Source of the DNA: Agapanthus africanus
Taxonomy: Eukaryota > Streptophyta > Magnoliopsida > Asparagales > Amaryllidaceae
Length of the DNA: 64,000 bases
Direction of reading: 5' to 3'
Assembly: GCA_030015575.1 (NCBI GenBank)
Contig: CM057338.1
Span: 634,996,189 to 635,060,188, forward strand
In this document: in pieces, positions 36,530 to 44,656 of the stretch
How positions within the stretch are numbered: position 1 is the first letter of the stretch
Layout: each line of letters begins with the position of its first letter
The notes under the pieces: model-generated
Seen by the model: the letters and a program-made list of their open reading frames with translations, nothing else
What the model was told of the DNA's origin: nothing
Database searches by the model: none
Made by a program: the position numbers and the translations under genes

Positions 36530-36740
36530 CATGCATACGAAATAGCCAAAATGATGGGGCAACTTGCAATAAAAAGCAGCAAGTAAAAATGTATGCATGA
36601 AAAATAGACGAAATGATGGGGCAATTCGCAATAAAAAACAGCGAGTAAAAATAAAATAAATAGCCGAAATGATTGGGCACCGCGAAAAATAGCCTAAATG
36701 ATGGGGCAATCGCGACCTTCGCGATATAAAAGCTAAAATG
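36530..36740 (+). repeat. Spaced hairpins with compensating arms
   Basis: Units of aaatgatggggca plus a hairpin: ACTTGC/GCAAGT (36562-36584), ATTCGC/GCGAGT (36624-36646) and ATCGCGA/TCGCGAT (36709-36725). An outer pair ATGCATAC/GTATGCAT (36531-36598) encloses the first. Between the first two, TTGC became TCGC and GCAA became GCGA, so pairing is retained. Confidence 0.8.
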
Positions 36741-37059
36741 ATAGGGCATCGCGGAAAATGAAATAAAATAAAAATGAAATTTATGCCCTACAGGTGATGT
36801 TACGTCTATCCCTGCATACAATCCAGGGGCGCAAACAAAGAAGAGATCATACTCCTCCCCCAGGTTTCATCACAGGAAGAAGCAAAATCTCGACGGGCCG
36901 CAAGCGATCTAGAGATCATCCCAACACTCGTCTCGTAACGACGGACACAACTTCAAACAAAGCGGAGCAGCGGCAACCCCTAGTTCCATGGCTCGGCGAT
37001 ATACATATCACCAACAGCCAAACCTCCATTCCGTGAAATGCGGATACAATCAGCAAAAT

Positions 37060-38086
37060 TCCTGGTTACGTGGAACGCGGATAACGTCACTTTTTGACCC
37101 CGTGGAAAACATCCAGAGCGGATCCTGGTCCTCACAGAGCACGGCAGTGAACCCGTGTGAAGCATCCAGAGCGGAGCCTAGTCCTCGCCGAGCACGTCAG
37201 TGAACCCTTATGAAGTATCTAGTGTAAAATTCCTGGTTACGTGGAACGCGGATAACGTCACTATTTGACCCCGCGGAAAACATCCAGAGCGGATCCTGGT
37301 CCTCACAGAGCACGGCAGTGAACCCGTGTGAAGTATCCAGAGCGGAGCCTAGTCCTCGCCGAGCATGGCAGTGAACCCGTGTGAAGAATCTAGTGCAAAA
37401 TTCCTGGTTATGTGGAACGCGGATAACGTCACTCTTTGACCCCGCGGAAAACATCCAGAGCGGATCCTGGTCCTCGCAGAGCACGGCAGTGAACCCGTGT
37501 GAAGCATCCAGAGCGGAGCCTAGTCCTCGCCGAGCATGGCAGTGAACCCGTGTGAACCATCTAGTGCAAAATTCCTGGTTACGTGGAACGCGGATAACAT
37601 CACTCTTTGACCCCGCGGAAAACATCCAGAGCGGATCCTGGTCCTCGCAGAGCACGGCAGTGAACCCGTATGAAGCATCCAGAGCGGAGCCTAGTCCTCG
37701 CCTAGCATGGCAGTGAACCCGTGTGAAGCATCTAGTGCAAAATTCCTGGTTATGTGGAACGCGGATAACGTCACTCTTTGACCCCGCAGAAAACATCCAG
37801 AGCGGATTCTGGTCCTCGCAGAGCACGGCAGTGAACCCGTGCGAAGCATCCAGAGCGGAGCCTAGTCCTTGCCGAGCATGGCAGTGAACCCGTGTGAAGC
37901 ATCTAGTGCAAAATTCCTGGTTACGTGGAATGCGGATAACGTCACTCTTTGACCTCGTGGAAAACGTCCAGAGCGGATCCTGGTCCTCGCAGAGCACGGT
38001 AGTGAACCCGTATGAAGCATCCAGAGCGGAGCCTGGTCCTCGCCAAGCACGGCAGTGAACCCGTGTGAAGCATCCAGAGCAAACAC
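37060..38086 (+). repeat. 171-bp tandem repeat, six units
   Basis: The start tcctggtta recurs at 37060, 37231, 37402, 37573, 37744 and 37915, exactly 171 bp apart each time. Inside each unit a 53-bp block (atccagagcgga...gtgtgaagc) is itself duplicated. The exact period keeps a minus-strand frame open for 266 residues with a 57-residue repeat; I take that as a by-product. This is a satellite-like array inside the Tat 3' region. Confidence 0.95.
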
Positions 38087-38089
38087 CGG

Positions 38090-38800
38090 ACTGTGGAGTC
38101 CTTAAAATCCACGGACTATGATGTCCTTAACCACGACCGTAATGTCTTAAAACTAACGATCAACCACCCTGAGTCTATATTGATTCCACCTTGGTTTAGG
38201 GGTACATCTCTTCACTCCTTTGATACCTGGCGTTGTAATTCCTCAACGTCTTCAAAGAGGTGACGGGTCCCCGCAACTACACATCGGACTGTGGAGTCCT
38301 GAAATCCACGGACTATGACGTCCTTAACCTTGACCGTGATGTCTTAAAACTAACATCGGACTGTAGAGTCCCGAAATCCACGGACTATGACGTCCTTAAC
38401 CTTGACCGTGATGTCTTAAAACTAATACCGGACCGTGGAGTCCTTAAATCCATGGACTATGACGTCCTTAACCTTGACCGTGATGTCTTAAAACTAATAC
38501 CGGACTGTGGAGTCCTTAAATCCACGGACTATGACATCCTTAACCTTGACCGGAATGTCTTAAAACTAACACCGGACTGTGGAGTCCTTAAATCCACGAA
38601 CTATGACGTCCTTAACCTTGACCGGAATGTCTTAAAACTAACATCGGACTGTGGAGTCCCTAAATCCACGAACTATGATGGCCTTAACCTTGACCTTGAT
38701 GTCTTAAAACTAATATCGGACTGGGAGTCCTTAAATCCACGGACTATGATGTCATTAACCTTGATCGCGACGTCTTTAAACTATGACGCCTTGAGCAACC
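38090..38800 (+). repeat. Copy of Tat LTR segment plus long 24/72-bp array
   Basis: 38185-38290 matches the LTR segment 856-960 (gtacatctcttcactcctttg, cctcaacgtcttcaaagagg). It is followed by about eight composite units of ~72 bp built from GGACTGTGGAGTCC, GGACTATGACGTCC and GACCGTGATGTC hairpins. One frame is open from 38260 to 38805 and reads DYDVLNLDRDVLKL-type repeats. Confidence 0.88.
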
Positions 38801-38840
38801 CCTGACCCCGAGAAACACGGATAAGGGTGACCACATCCAG

Positions 38841-39030
38841 CACTTGCAGGTCCTCACGATCTGTAAGGAAGAAAAACTCTCTTGTGAGATCCTTACGACT
38901 CCCAAGGGAGAAGCCGCTTAAGAATCCTCATGACTCTTAAGAAGAACTTACGCCTATGGGATCCTCTCGACCTGTAGGGAGAAAAACTCTTTATGAGACC
39001 CTCACGGCTCATAAAGCTCAAAAGTCTTAG
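38841..39030 (+). repeat. 36-bp tandem hairpins with changing arms, second array
   Basis: Same loop and linker as 35840-36365. Arms include CTTGCAGGTC/GATCTGTAAG (38843-38867, pairing fully with two G-U), CTTAAGA/TCTTAAG (near 38917), CCTATGGG/CCTGTAGG (38953-38978, with two G-U) and TTTATGAG/CTCATAAA (near 38990-39015). Confidence 0.87.
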
Positions 39031-39237
39031 GAGGCAGATCTTAACCCTGAATCCTAAGCCATCGCTGCCCTACAGTAGGCCAAGATAAATTGTCCGCAGA
39101 ACACATTCAATAAAAGGGGACACACCATTGAAAAGAAAAATATGTCTTCATTCATAAACCTCCCTTCGACAACAATACTCGATCTAAAGCCAACACAAAC
39201 CACCCGATACGGGAGATAACTAGGAAAGTTTCTGATC

Positions 39238-39243
39238 TTTATT
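39238..39243 (-). promoter_or_regulatory. Possible poly(A) signal for the antisense Tat ORF
   Basis: The minus strand reads AGAATAAAGATC, about 235 bp downstream of the antisense frame end. A canonical AATAAA in this place would let the antisense transcript end before the repeat arrays. Confidence 0.45.
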
Positions 39244-39475
39244 CTATCAGGCGCGCATTTGCAACTGTACGAATGTTTAAAAGGAAATGTTGCCCGAGGC
39301 ACTGATGTGCATGCAACGTAACGATGGTGCTCGCAATTAAGGAAAATTCCCATGAGAAAAACAGGCAGCTCATTTACGCAAGCAAGACACACGTACGACT
39401 ATCCGACAAACATGAAAATTCAACAGAAAGCATGCAAACCACTAATGATTAAAGGAGTACATTGATTCAAACATA

Positions 39476-40008
39476 CTACACTAGTGGGAAACGATCACCA
39501 AACAAGGGATCAGAGATACAAGGGTTAACAAAGCAAAACACAAAATTCTCCAGCTCCCTCTCCGCCCTCTCCAGCACGTCAAAACAACGGTTTTTGCGAG
39601 GAGTCGCTCCCCATCGGTTGGAGCCGTGCTCATCAGCGAAAGCAGACATAACGGGCTGACGGGCTCTTATCTGACTCAGTATATAAACTGAGTGATCCTT
39701 CAGAGCTTGAGTGATTAGACAAGCCTCGTGAAAGCACTCAAGCTTGTCCTCCGCCGCGTCAAGGATCGCCGAAGTCATCTCCGCCGGATGAGGGGGTAAA
39801 TCGGTAAGCACAGACAGGAGGATCATCTGGAGCCAAATGGAGCCCATGGGAAGAGGAGTGCCCCGACGAGTTAGTAGCTCGTACATCGCCGTGTCACATT
39901 GAGCGTCGGTGAGAAGGAGATCTGCCAGCCTGCAGCGAAGCGAGGGATTATCTCCTTAATGGGCACCTCCGATGGTTGCCGACAAGCATGGGGACGATTG
40001 CAAGCCAT
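39476..40008 (-). pseudogene. Antisense ORF (aORF) of the Tat element
   Basis: Protein-like sequence on the strand opposite to gag-pol, between integrase and 3' LTR. It starts at an ATG at 40008 in the context cgccATGGc (MACNRPHACRQPSE). A later stretch reads LLTRRGTPLPMGSIWLQMILLSVL, PAEMTSAILDAAEDKLECFHEA and FDVLERAERELENFVFCF, suggesting helices. Antisense extra ORFs in this position are known in several Tat-lineage elements, with unresolved function. It looks broken (about one break). I do not recognise the family. A TATA box on the same strand lies ~90 bp upstream. Confidence 0.65.
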
Positions 40009-40093
40009 GGCGATTGATCAGGTTCTCAAAGATGATCACCTTAAGATATAAATGGGTTTCTCTGTGAAGAAAAGAGGTAAGGCATGGGTTCAG

Positions 40094-40103
40094 GTTATAA
40101 AGA
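40094..40103 (-). promoter_or_regulatory. TATA-like box for the antisense Tat ORF
   Basis: The minus strand reads CTCTTTATAACC about 90 bp upstream of the antisense start ATG (40008). A second weaker TATA-like TTTATATC lies at 40046-40053, closer to the ATG. Spacing fits a plant pol II promoter with a short 5' UTR. Confidence 0.5.
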
Positions 40104-40523
40104 GGAGCATTTAATGCTATGCACAAAAAATGTTATGCATGGTGGGACTATTCTCAAAGCCGGGATAGAAGGGAAGAGCGTTGGAAATGAAATCCAACGA
40201 CGCATTGGAATCAGATCAGGGAAATGAAACGTCCCCATAAAGCCGAGCCCTGCATGCGCAACACGTGAGCACTAGCCTTTGATTGGGAGATAAAGCGGCA
40301 CTGCACAGACACAACAGAGGACTAAGCTCTGGAAAGGAGAATTAAATTTTCAGAAAGAAAAGTATGCAAGGAGGAAGATGAGCAAAGTAGAGGCGCTTCT
40401 GAAAAGACATGGGCATTTATAGGATGGGATGGAAAACGTTTCATCTACCCTACTCCCAAGGCAAATCCAACGGTCACAAAAGTGACAGCGTTGCACTCAC
40501 GTGCAGACACGTGAGAACAATGC

Positions 40524-40535
40524 TGTGGGGGCATT
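40524..40535 (+). other. Tat polypurine tract
   Basis: TGTGGGGGCATT lies directly before the 3' LTR start TGTTTCC. The form (G-run followed by CATT or TATT, then TGTT) is the same as in the nested Athila element. It is bracketed by two inverted repeats: TCACGTGCAGACACGTGA (40497-40514) upstream and CCTGATTTAAAATCAGG (40541-40557) inside the LTR. Confidence 0.75.
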
Positions 40536-40576
40536 TGTTTCCTGATTTAAAATCAGGAAAGTTTACGGACGAGGCA

Positions 40577-40860
40577 TCACGTGCTAGCACGTGACCAACA
40601 GTCACGTTTTGGCACGAGACAATTAAAAAGCAGCGGCAAAGGTAGATTCAGCTCCTTGATTAAATCAAAGAAAAGGCTCCAGAAAGGATCACGTGCTCAC
40701 ACGTGACCAGGGGTCACGTGTTGGCACGTGACGGTTGAACAGCGGCTAGAAGACAAAGCGCAGAAAGCAGAAAAAAGCTCGTTCCTAGGGGTCACGTGCC
40801 TACACGTGACCAGGGGTCACGTTGCCACACGTGACCAGGGGTCACGTGGCCACACGTGAC
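40577..40860 (+). promoter_or_regulatory. Dense G-box (CACGTG) array in Tat LTR U3
   Basis: Paired CACGTG or near-CACGTG sites with a four-base or similar spacer: TCACGTGCTAGCACGTGA (40577-40594, perfect), 40601-40620 (weaker), TCACGTGCTCACACGTGA (40689-40706), 40713-40732, 40791-40810, 40816-40835 and 40841-40860. All lie 270-550 bp upstream of the TATA box. CACGTG is the plant G-box bound by bHLH and bZIP factors in light, ABA and jasmonate responses. The control role is inference. Confidence 0.8.
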
Positions 40861-41130
40861 TGGCTTTCAAAGCAAAGGAGAATGATTATTTGGAACCGAT
40901 TGGATTAAAAATTTAAAGGTGATTAAATATCACCTATCTATGGAAAAATCTTGAACTTGGAAAGATTTCCCATTAAAATCTAGCCGAAATAACAAAGTAA
41001 TATCTTAGGATTTAAAATCCAATGGTGAATAAAATTCACCTAATAATCCAAAGGTCCAGATGAATGATGAATGCAAATCAAATCCCTCAATGAATGATTC
41101 ACTAAGACTGATTGATTCTCTTCCTTCTCC

Positions 41131-41138
41131 TATAAATA
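41131..41138 (+). promoter_or_regulatory. TATA box of Tat LTR
   Basis: TCCTATAAATAGGAGCC, a consensus plant TATA box, sits between the G-box array and a purine-rich leader (agagaggaaaagatacagagagaga). Transcription would start about 30 bp downstream, near 41165, leaving a ~2.4-kb transcribed R/U5 in each LTR. Confidence 0.8.
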
Positions 41139-41289
41139 GGAGCCAGAAAAGAGAGGAAAAGATACAGAGAGAGACGTATACAGAGATCTATATACAGAGA
41201 CATAGAGAGAAAAAGAAATAGAGCCATGAGACTTTGGAAGAATTTGATCTGCTGCAGAAGAAAACCTTGGGTAAGAAAGGGAAGGCCTT

Positions 41290-41900
41290 TAAAAAAGAGA
41301 ATTTAATTCTCAAAAGAGTTTAACTCTTATATTAAAAAGAAGAACTTAGTTCTCTCTTTAGTAGAGGATCTGCAAAGTGCACATCTCCCCATGAATTGAG
41401 AATTTAATTCTCATTAGGTTGAGATCCTGCCATGCAGATCCAAAGCATAGAGAGGCAATGGAAGTTTGAGAATTTAATTCTCACGGAACTATAGGAATTT
41501 AATTCTGTTGAAATAAAATTAGGGTTTAACCCTATGTTATAGGAATTTAAATCCTTCGAAATGAACAGAACCAGTTAAGATCTTAATTCTGTCAAAATAA
41601 CAGGAATTTAATTCCCTTAAGAAAGAAGAAATTAGGGTTTCACCCTATGACAGAACCTAATTCCTCACATATATGGGAATTCAATTCCTCAGAATTTAGA
41701 TTAAGGGTTTAACTTTATCCAAGAGTAATTCTTTAAGAGAAAGTGGGAATTTAATTTCTCTAAAAGTTATTATTAGGGTTGAACCCTATGATAGAATCCA
41801 GTTCTTCACATATATGAGGAATTTAAATACTACAGAAAAGAATTTAGAGTTCAACTCTATCTAAGAATATAATTCTTCAAGAAAATGGGGATTTAATGAA
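41290..41900 (+). repeat. Short palindromes with AATTTAATT and TTTAA cores in Tat LTR
   Basis: Many small palindromes differ in their outer bases: GAGAATTTAATTCTC (41297-41311 and two more), AGAGTTTAACTCT (41315-41327), GGAATTTAATTCC, AGGGTTTAACCCT, AAGAATATAATTCTT. In U3 the related CTTGATTAAATCAAG-like (near 40655), GGTGATTAAATATCACC (40918-40934), GGATTTAAAATCC (41008-41020) and GGTGAATAAAATTCACC (41024-41040) occur. The arms vary while complementarity is kept. Confidence 0.85.
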
Positions 41901-42012
41901 GAATTTAAGTCTTAAACAAAAATGCAAAGGTGCAGGGTCACGTGCTACCACGTGACCCCTGAAAAACTCCGCATGGGAGGGCGCCCTCACGTGCTACCAC
42001 GTGACCCCTCCC

Positions 42013-42425
42013 GCTTTAGTGTTTAACACTAAATTGGAACCTCTGAATCCAGTGTTCAACACTGATTTACCTTAGTGTTCAACACTATTTGAAGAACTTT
42101 ATTTGCAGTGTTTAACACTGAATTTCTTTGTGTTAACATTAAATTAAACCTCTGTTAACAGGGTTTAATATTAATTTTCTTAGTGTTCAACACTAAATTA
42201 AAATCTCTGTCACCAGTGTTTAACACTGATTACCTTAGTGTTTAACACTAATTTGAGATCTCTGTTGCCAGTGTTTAACACTGATTTGTTTTAGTGTTTA
42301 ACACTAATTTGAAAGCCATGTTGCTGGCGTTTAACACCAACTATCTTTTAGTGTTAAACACTAACTTGTCAATCTCATTCCCAGTATTCAACACTGATTG
42401 GTCTTTAGTGTTTAACACTAGCTTC
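42013..42425. repeat. GTGTTTAACAC palindrome array in 3' LTR
   Basis: The 3' LTR copy of the array at 264-670, with the same order and spacing and a few base differences that sometimes disrupt one arm. Confidence 0.9.
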
Positions 42426-42719
42426 AGCCCAATTGGCTAAGTTCTAGAGGCAAAGCCTCTCCTTCAATGGACCAACAGAAATCCAATATTCCAAACATGA
42501 TTGGACTTAGCCCAAGATGGCCAGAAGTCCTCAATCCAAACTTAACTGGGCCATTGGGCTCATAACATAATCGATTGGTGTTGGTCCCAACTTGGGCTAA
42601 AGACTATTTAATCTACCTTGGTTCAAAGGTACATCTCTTCACTCCTTTGATACTTGGCGTTGTAATTCCTCAACGTTTTCAAAGAGGTGACGGGTCCCGA
42701 TGACCATACATTGATACGG

Positions 42720-43050
42720 ACTGTGGGGTTCTTAAACCCATGGACTATGACGTCCTTAACCTTGACCGGGATGTCTTAAAACTAACATCGGTCTGTGGGG
42801 TCCTTAAACCCATGGACTATAACGTCCTTAACCTTGACCGGAATGTCTTAAAACTAACAACGGACTATGACGTCCTTAACCTTGACCGTGATGTCTTAAA
42901 ACTAATATCGGACTGTGGAGTCCTCAAAGCCACGGACTATGACGTCCTTAACCTTGACCGCAACGTCTTAAAACTAACATTGGACCGTAATGTCCTTAAA
43001 CTATCTATGGACCGCAATGTCCTTAAACTACCTACTGACCGTGATGTTAC
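42720..43050 (+). repeat. 24-bp GGAC..GTCC array in 3' LTR
   Basis: The 3' LTR copy of the array at 965-1300. The open frame (42740-43111) is again kept, reading LDRNVLKL-type octapeptides. Confidence 0.88.
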
Positions 43051-44059
43051 TAAACTAAACAACAGAGCTCCCTTAATTGCTCTATTGTTGGATCTAAACG
43101 ATCCCGTTTAAGTCGATCTTAGTCTAAAAACTAGGCTAATGTATCCTTAACAAACGTTTAAGTCGATCTTGGTCTCCAATGAGGCTAACGTATCCTTAAA
43201 CCCAAACCCCTAAACCCAAATCTAAGAAAATACGGATTTGGACTAGAACACGCCCTACGGGCGACGACATAACTCAGTCTCCGTATACAATCCACGGGCA
43301 ACTAAACACAAAATAAACACACACGACACGAAGTGACCATCTGGAGAAGGAGAAAGTGGTTACCGCAGTGCGGTAGCATAATCAACTGCAGGGGCTTGCA
43401 CCTGCAGGGAAGAGCGTCCCCACAATCAAAAACCCCTCAAGCGAGGGGGAATCTGACGAAGTCTGCTACATCGGACGCATCCGTTTAAACCTTCGATGTA
43501 CGGTGCCATAAACCGACTTGGCATCTTCGGAGAGGTGGACGGATAGCACTAATTAGCATCTGCCCCGAATCTCAGGAGAGACGTCCATGTCTTGTCCGCC
43601 ATTCGGAGGGGAACAAAGCCATGCTAGAGAATTAGACGTTATTTGTAGAATTACGAAACCGAAACAACTCCGAAACACACGAAATAAAGACTTAGTTTCT
43701 GTCCAATTTTTTAGAGTGTCTAAATTTTTTTTTTAAAGAAATTGCAGAATGTTGTATGAGATGCAACATGAACACAGTAGAAAATTCAACCCCTTTCGCC
43801 GGATTTTGGCAGGCCACATTGCTATTAAAACCGGCCTACTCGGTTTTGGTGTGGAGTTCTGGGTTGAATTTTTTTAGGGTGTTCCAGTCTCTGGGTTTTG
43901 GTATTTCAGGTGTTGCTTGTTTTTGCTAAATTTGCATATGATGTTATCTTTGTGCAAAGGCAATTCGGAGTGCTTCGTAGTCGTAATTCTAACATCTATC
44001 CGGGTTATTTAGACGACGTTAAAAAGTTCGAATGGATATCAATAACCCATTTTTTCCCT

Positions 44060-44430
44060 CGCTGGAAATTTACCAAGAGTTGGATTTTTTCCAAGTTTAA
44101 AATCTTCAGAAAATCGTCCATGTGTTTTCTATGGACTCTCTAGAAGAACAAAACCTTAACTTGATTCTGTGACCGTCGGAACCGCCATCAAACCCTAGGG
44201 TTTGTGGTAGTTCCGTGGCGCCACAAGTGAGGCAAGGGTTGACCCATTTACGGTTGGTCCATAGGTGCTGTGGCATGTTCTGGGTACTTTTTGAACTCCG
44301 CTCAAGTGTTGAGATCTTTGGGAAATTTTGGGTATTTGTTTATTCGATCGAAAAGTTTAACATCGTCTATCTATCTGTGATTGTGATACAATATTTGGAA
44401 TCCACAATAATTAGTTATGTGATAACTAAT
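44060..44430. repeat. ~370-bp module shared by Copia D and both LARD interiors
   Basis: This matches 62610-62960 in LARD B (plus) and 8570-8940 in LARD A (minus). Common landmarks are ccctctagaagaayraaaccytaac, tagggtttgyggyagtt, ggttggtccataggtgctgtggcat and gttgagntctt. Copia C lacks it at the corresponding place as far as I can see. Confidence 0.75.
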
Positions 44431-44626
44431 TTGAATTTTATAAATCTAGCAGTTTAGTCTCAAGTGATCGGTTGCCATGGGATTTTGATGTGGATCAAAA
44501 GTCCGTCGCAATTACGTAGCTTATGTGGATACCCGCCAGGTAACCTTACAAGATAGCCACGCCTCATAGCCCCGACCAAGTGACTGTAGGAGAACCCCGT
44601 TACCAAAAGCATCCGTTCGGGTGCTC

Positions 44627-44656
44627 GCGGCCGCGGTGTTCCGCCTAAGCGCTATT
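44627..44656. repeat. GC motif related to Athila LTR hairpin, in Copia D
   Basis: Reads cgcggccgcggtgttccgcctaagcgctatt across 44627-44656, close to the Athila LTR sequence ggccgcggttccgcggcctaagcctgctatt at 18220-18250 (each stretch split here only for description). Shared order includes the ctaagc..gctatt loop. Confidence 0.65.

Larger units (their letters stand above)
35224..40523 (+). mobile_element. Tat 3' region between integrase and PPT
   Basis: About 5.3 kb made mostly of tandem and hairpin repeats: 24-bp units (35317-35490), a duplicated ~160-bp block with CCCGAAAGGG hairpins (35560-35835), 36-bp hairpin units (35840-36365 and 38841-39030), spaced hairpins (36530-36740), six 171-bp units (37060-38086), and a copy of an LTR segment with its 24-bp array (38090-38800). 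An antisense gene follows (39476-40008). Long, repeat-bearing 3' regions are known in Tat/Ogre elements and have been proposed as a source of satellite DNA. Confidence 0.88.
1..43615 (+). mobile_element. Tat-lineage Ty3/gypsy retrotransposon (left end outside window), carrying two large insertions
   Basis: Order read on the plus strand: 5' LTR (first ~1.2 kb missing to the left), putative primer site, an extra ORF1, gag, protease, RT, RNase H, a second archaeal-type RNase H, integrase, a long repeat-rich 3' region with an antisense gene, polypurine tract, 3' LTR. The extra RNase H, ORF1 and antisense ORF are features known from the Tat/Ogre/Retand group. LTR ends are TGTTTCC...GGGAACA. It is broken, with several breaks in gag and pol plus two large nested insertions (1525-13473 and 17166-29184). 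The two LTRs differ by roughly 3% over the first 300 comparable bases, counted by eye, which is about 1 Myr if one assumes 1.3e-8 per site per year. Confidence 0.9.
40536..43615 (+). mobile_element. Tat 3' LTR (complete, 3.08 kb)
   Basis: It starts TGTTTCC and ends GGGAACA, giving matching inverted ends. A U3 of about 0.6 kb carries the G-box array. A TATA box lies at 41131-41138, then GA-rich leader, a region of short palindromes (41290-41900), a second G-box pair (41938-42005), the GTGTTTAACAC array (42013-42425), the 24-bp array (42720-43050) and the end shared with 13479-13818. It provides the intact reference for the interrupted 5' LTR. Confidence 0.92.

Noticed and set aside
37197-37997. 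266-residue minus-strand frame as a repeat protein gene
   Set aside because: It runs entirely through the 171-bp tandem array. The period is divisible by three, so a frame open in one unit is open in all. There is no promoter or natural start, and part of the frame comes from an internally duplicated DNA block.
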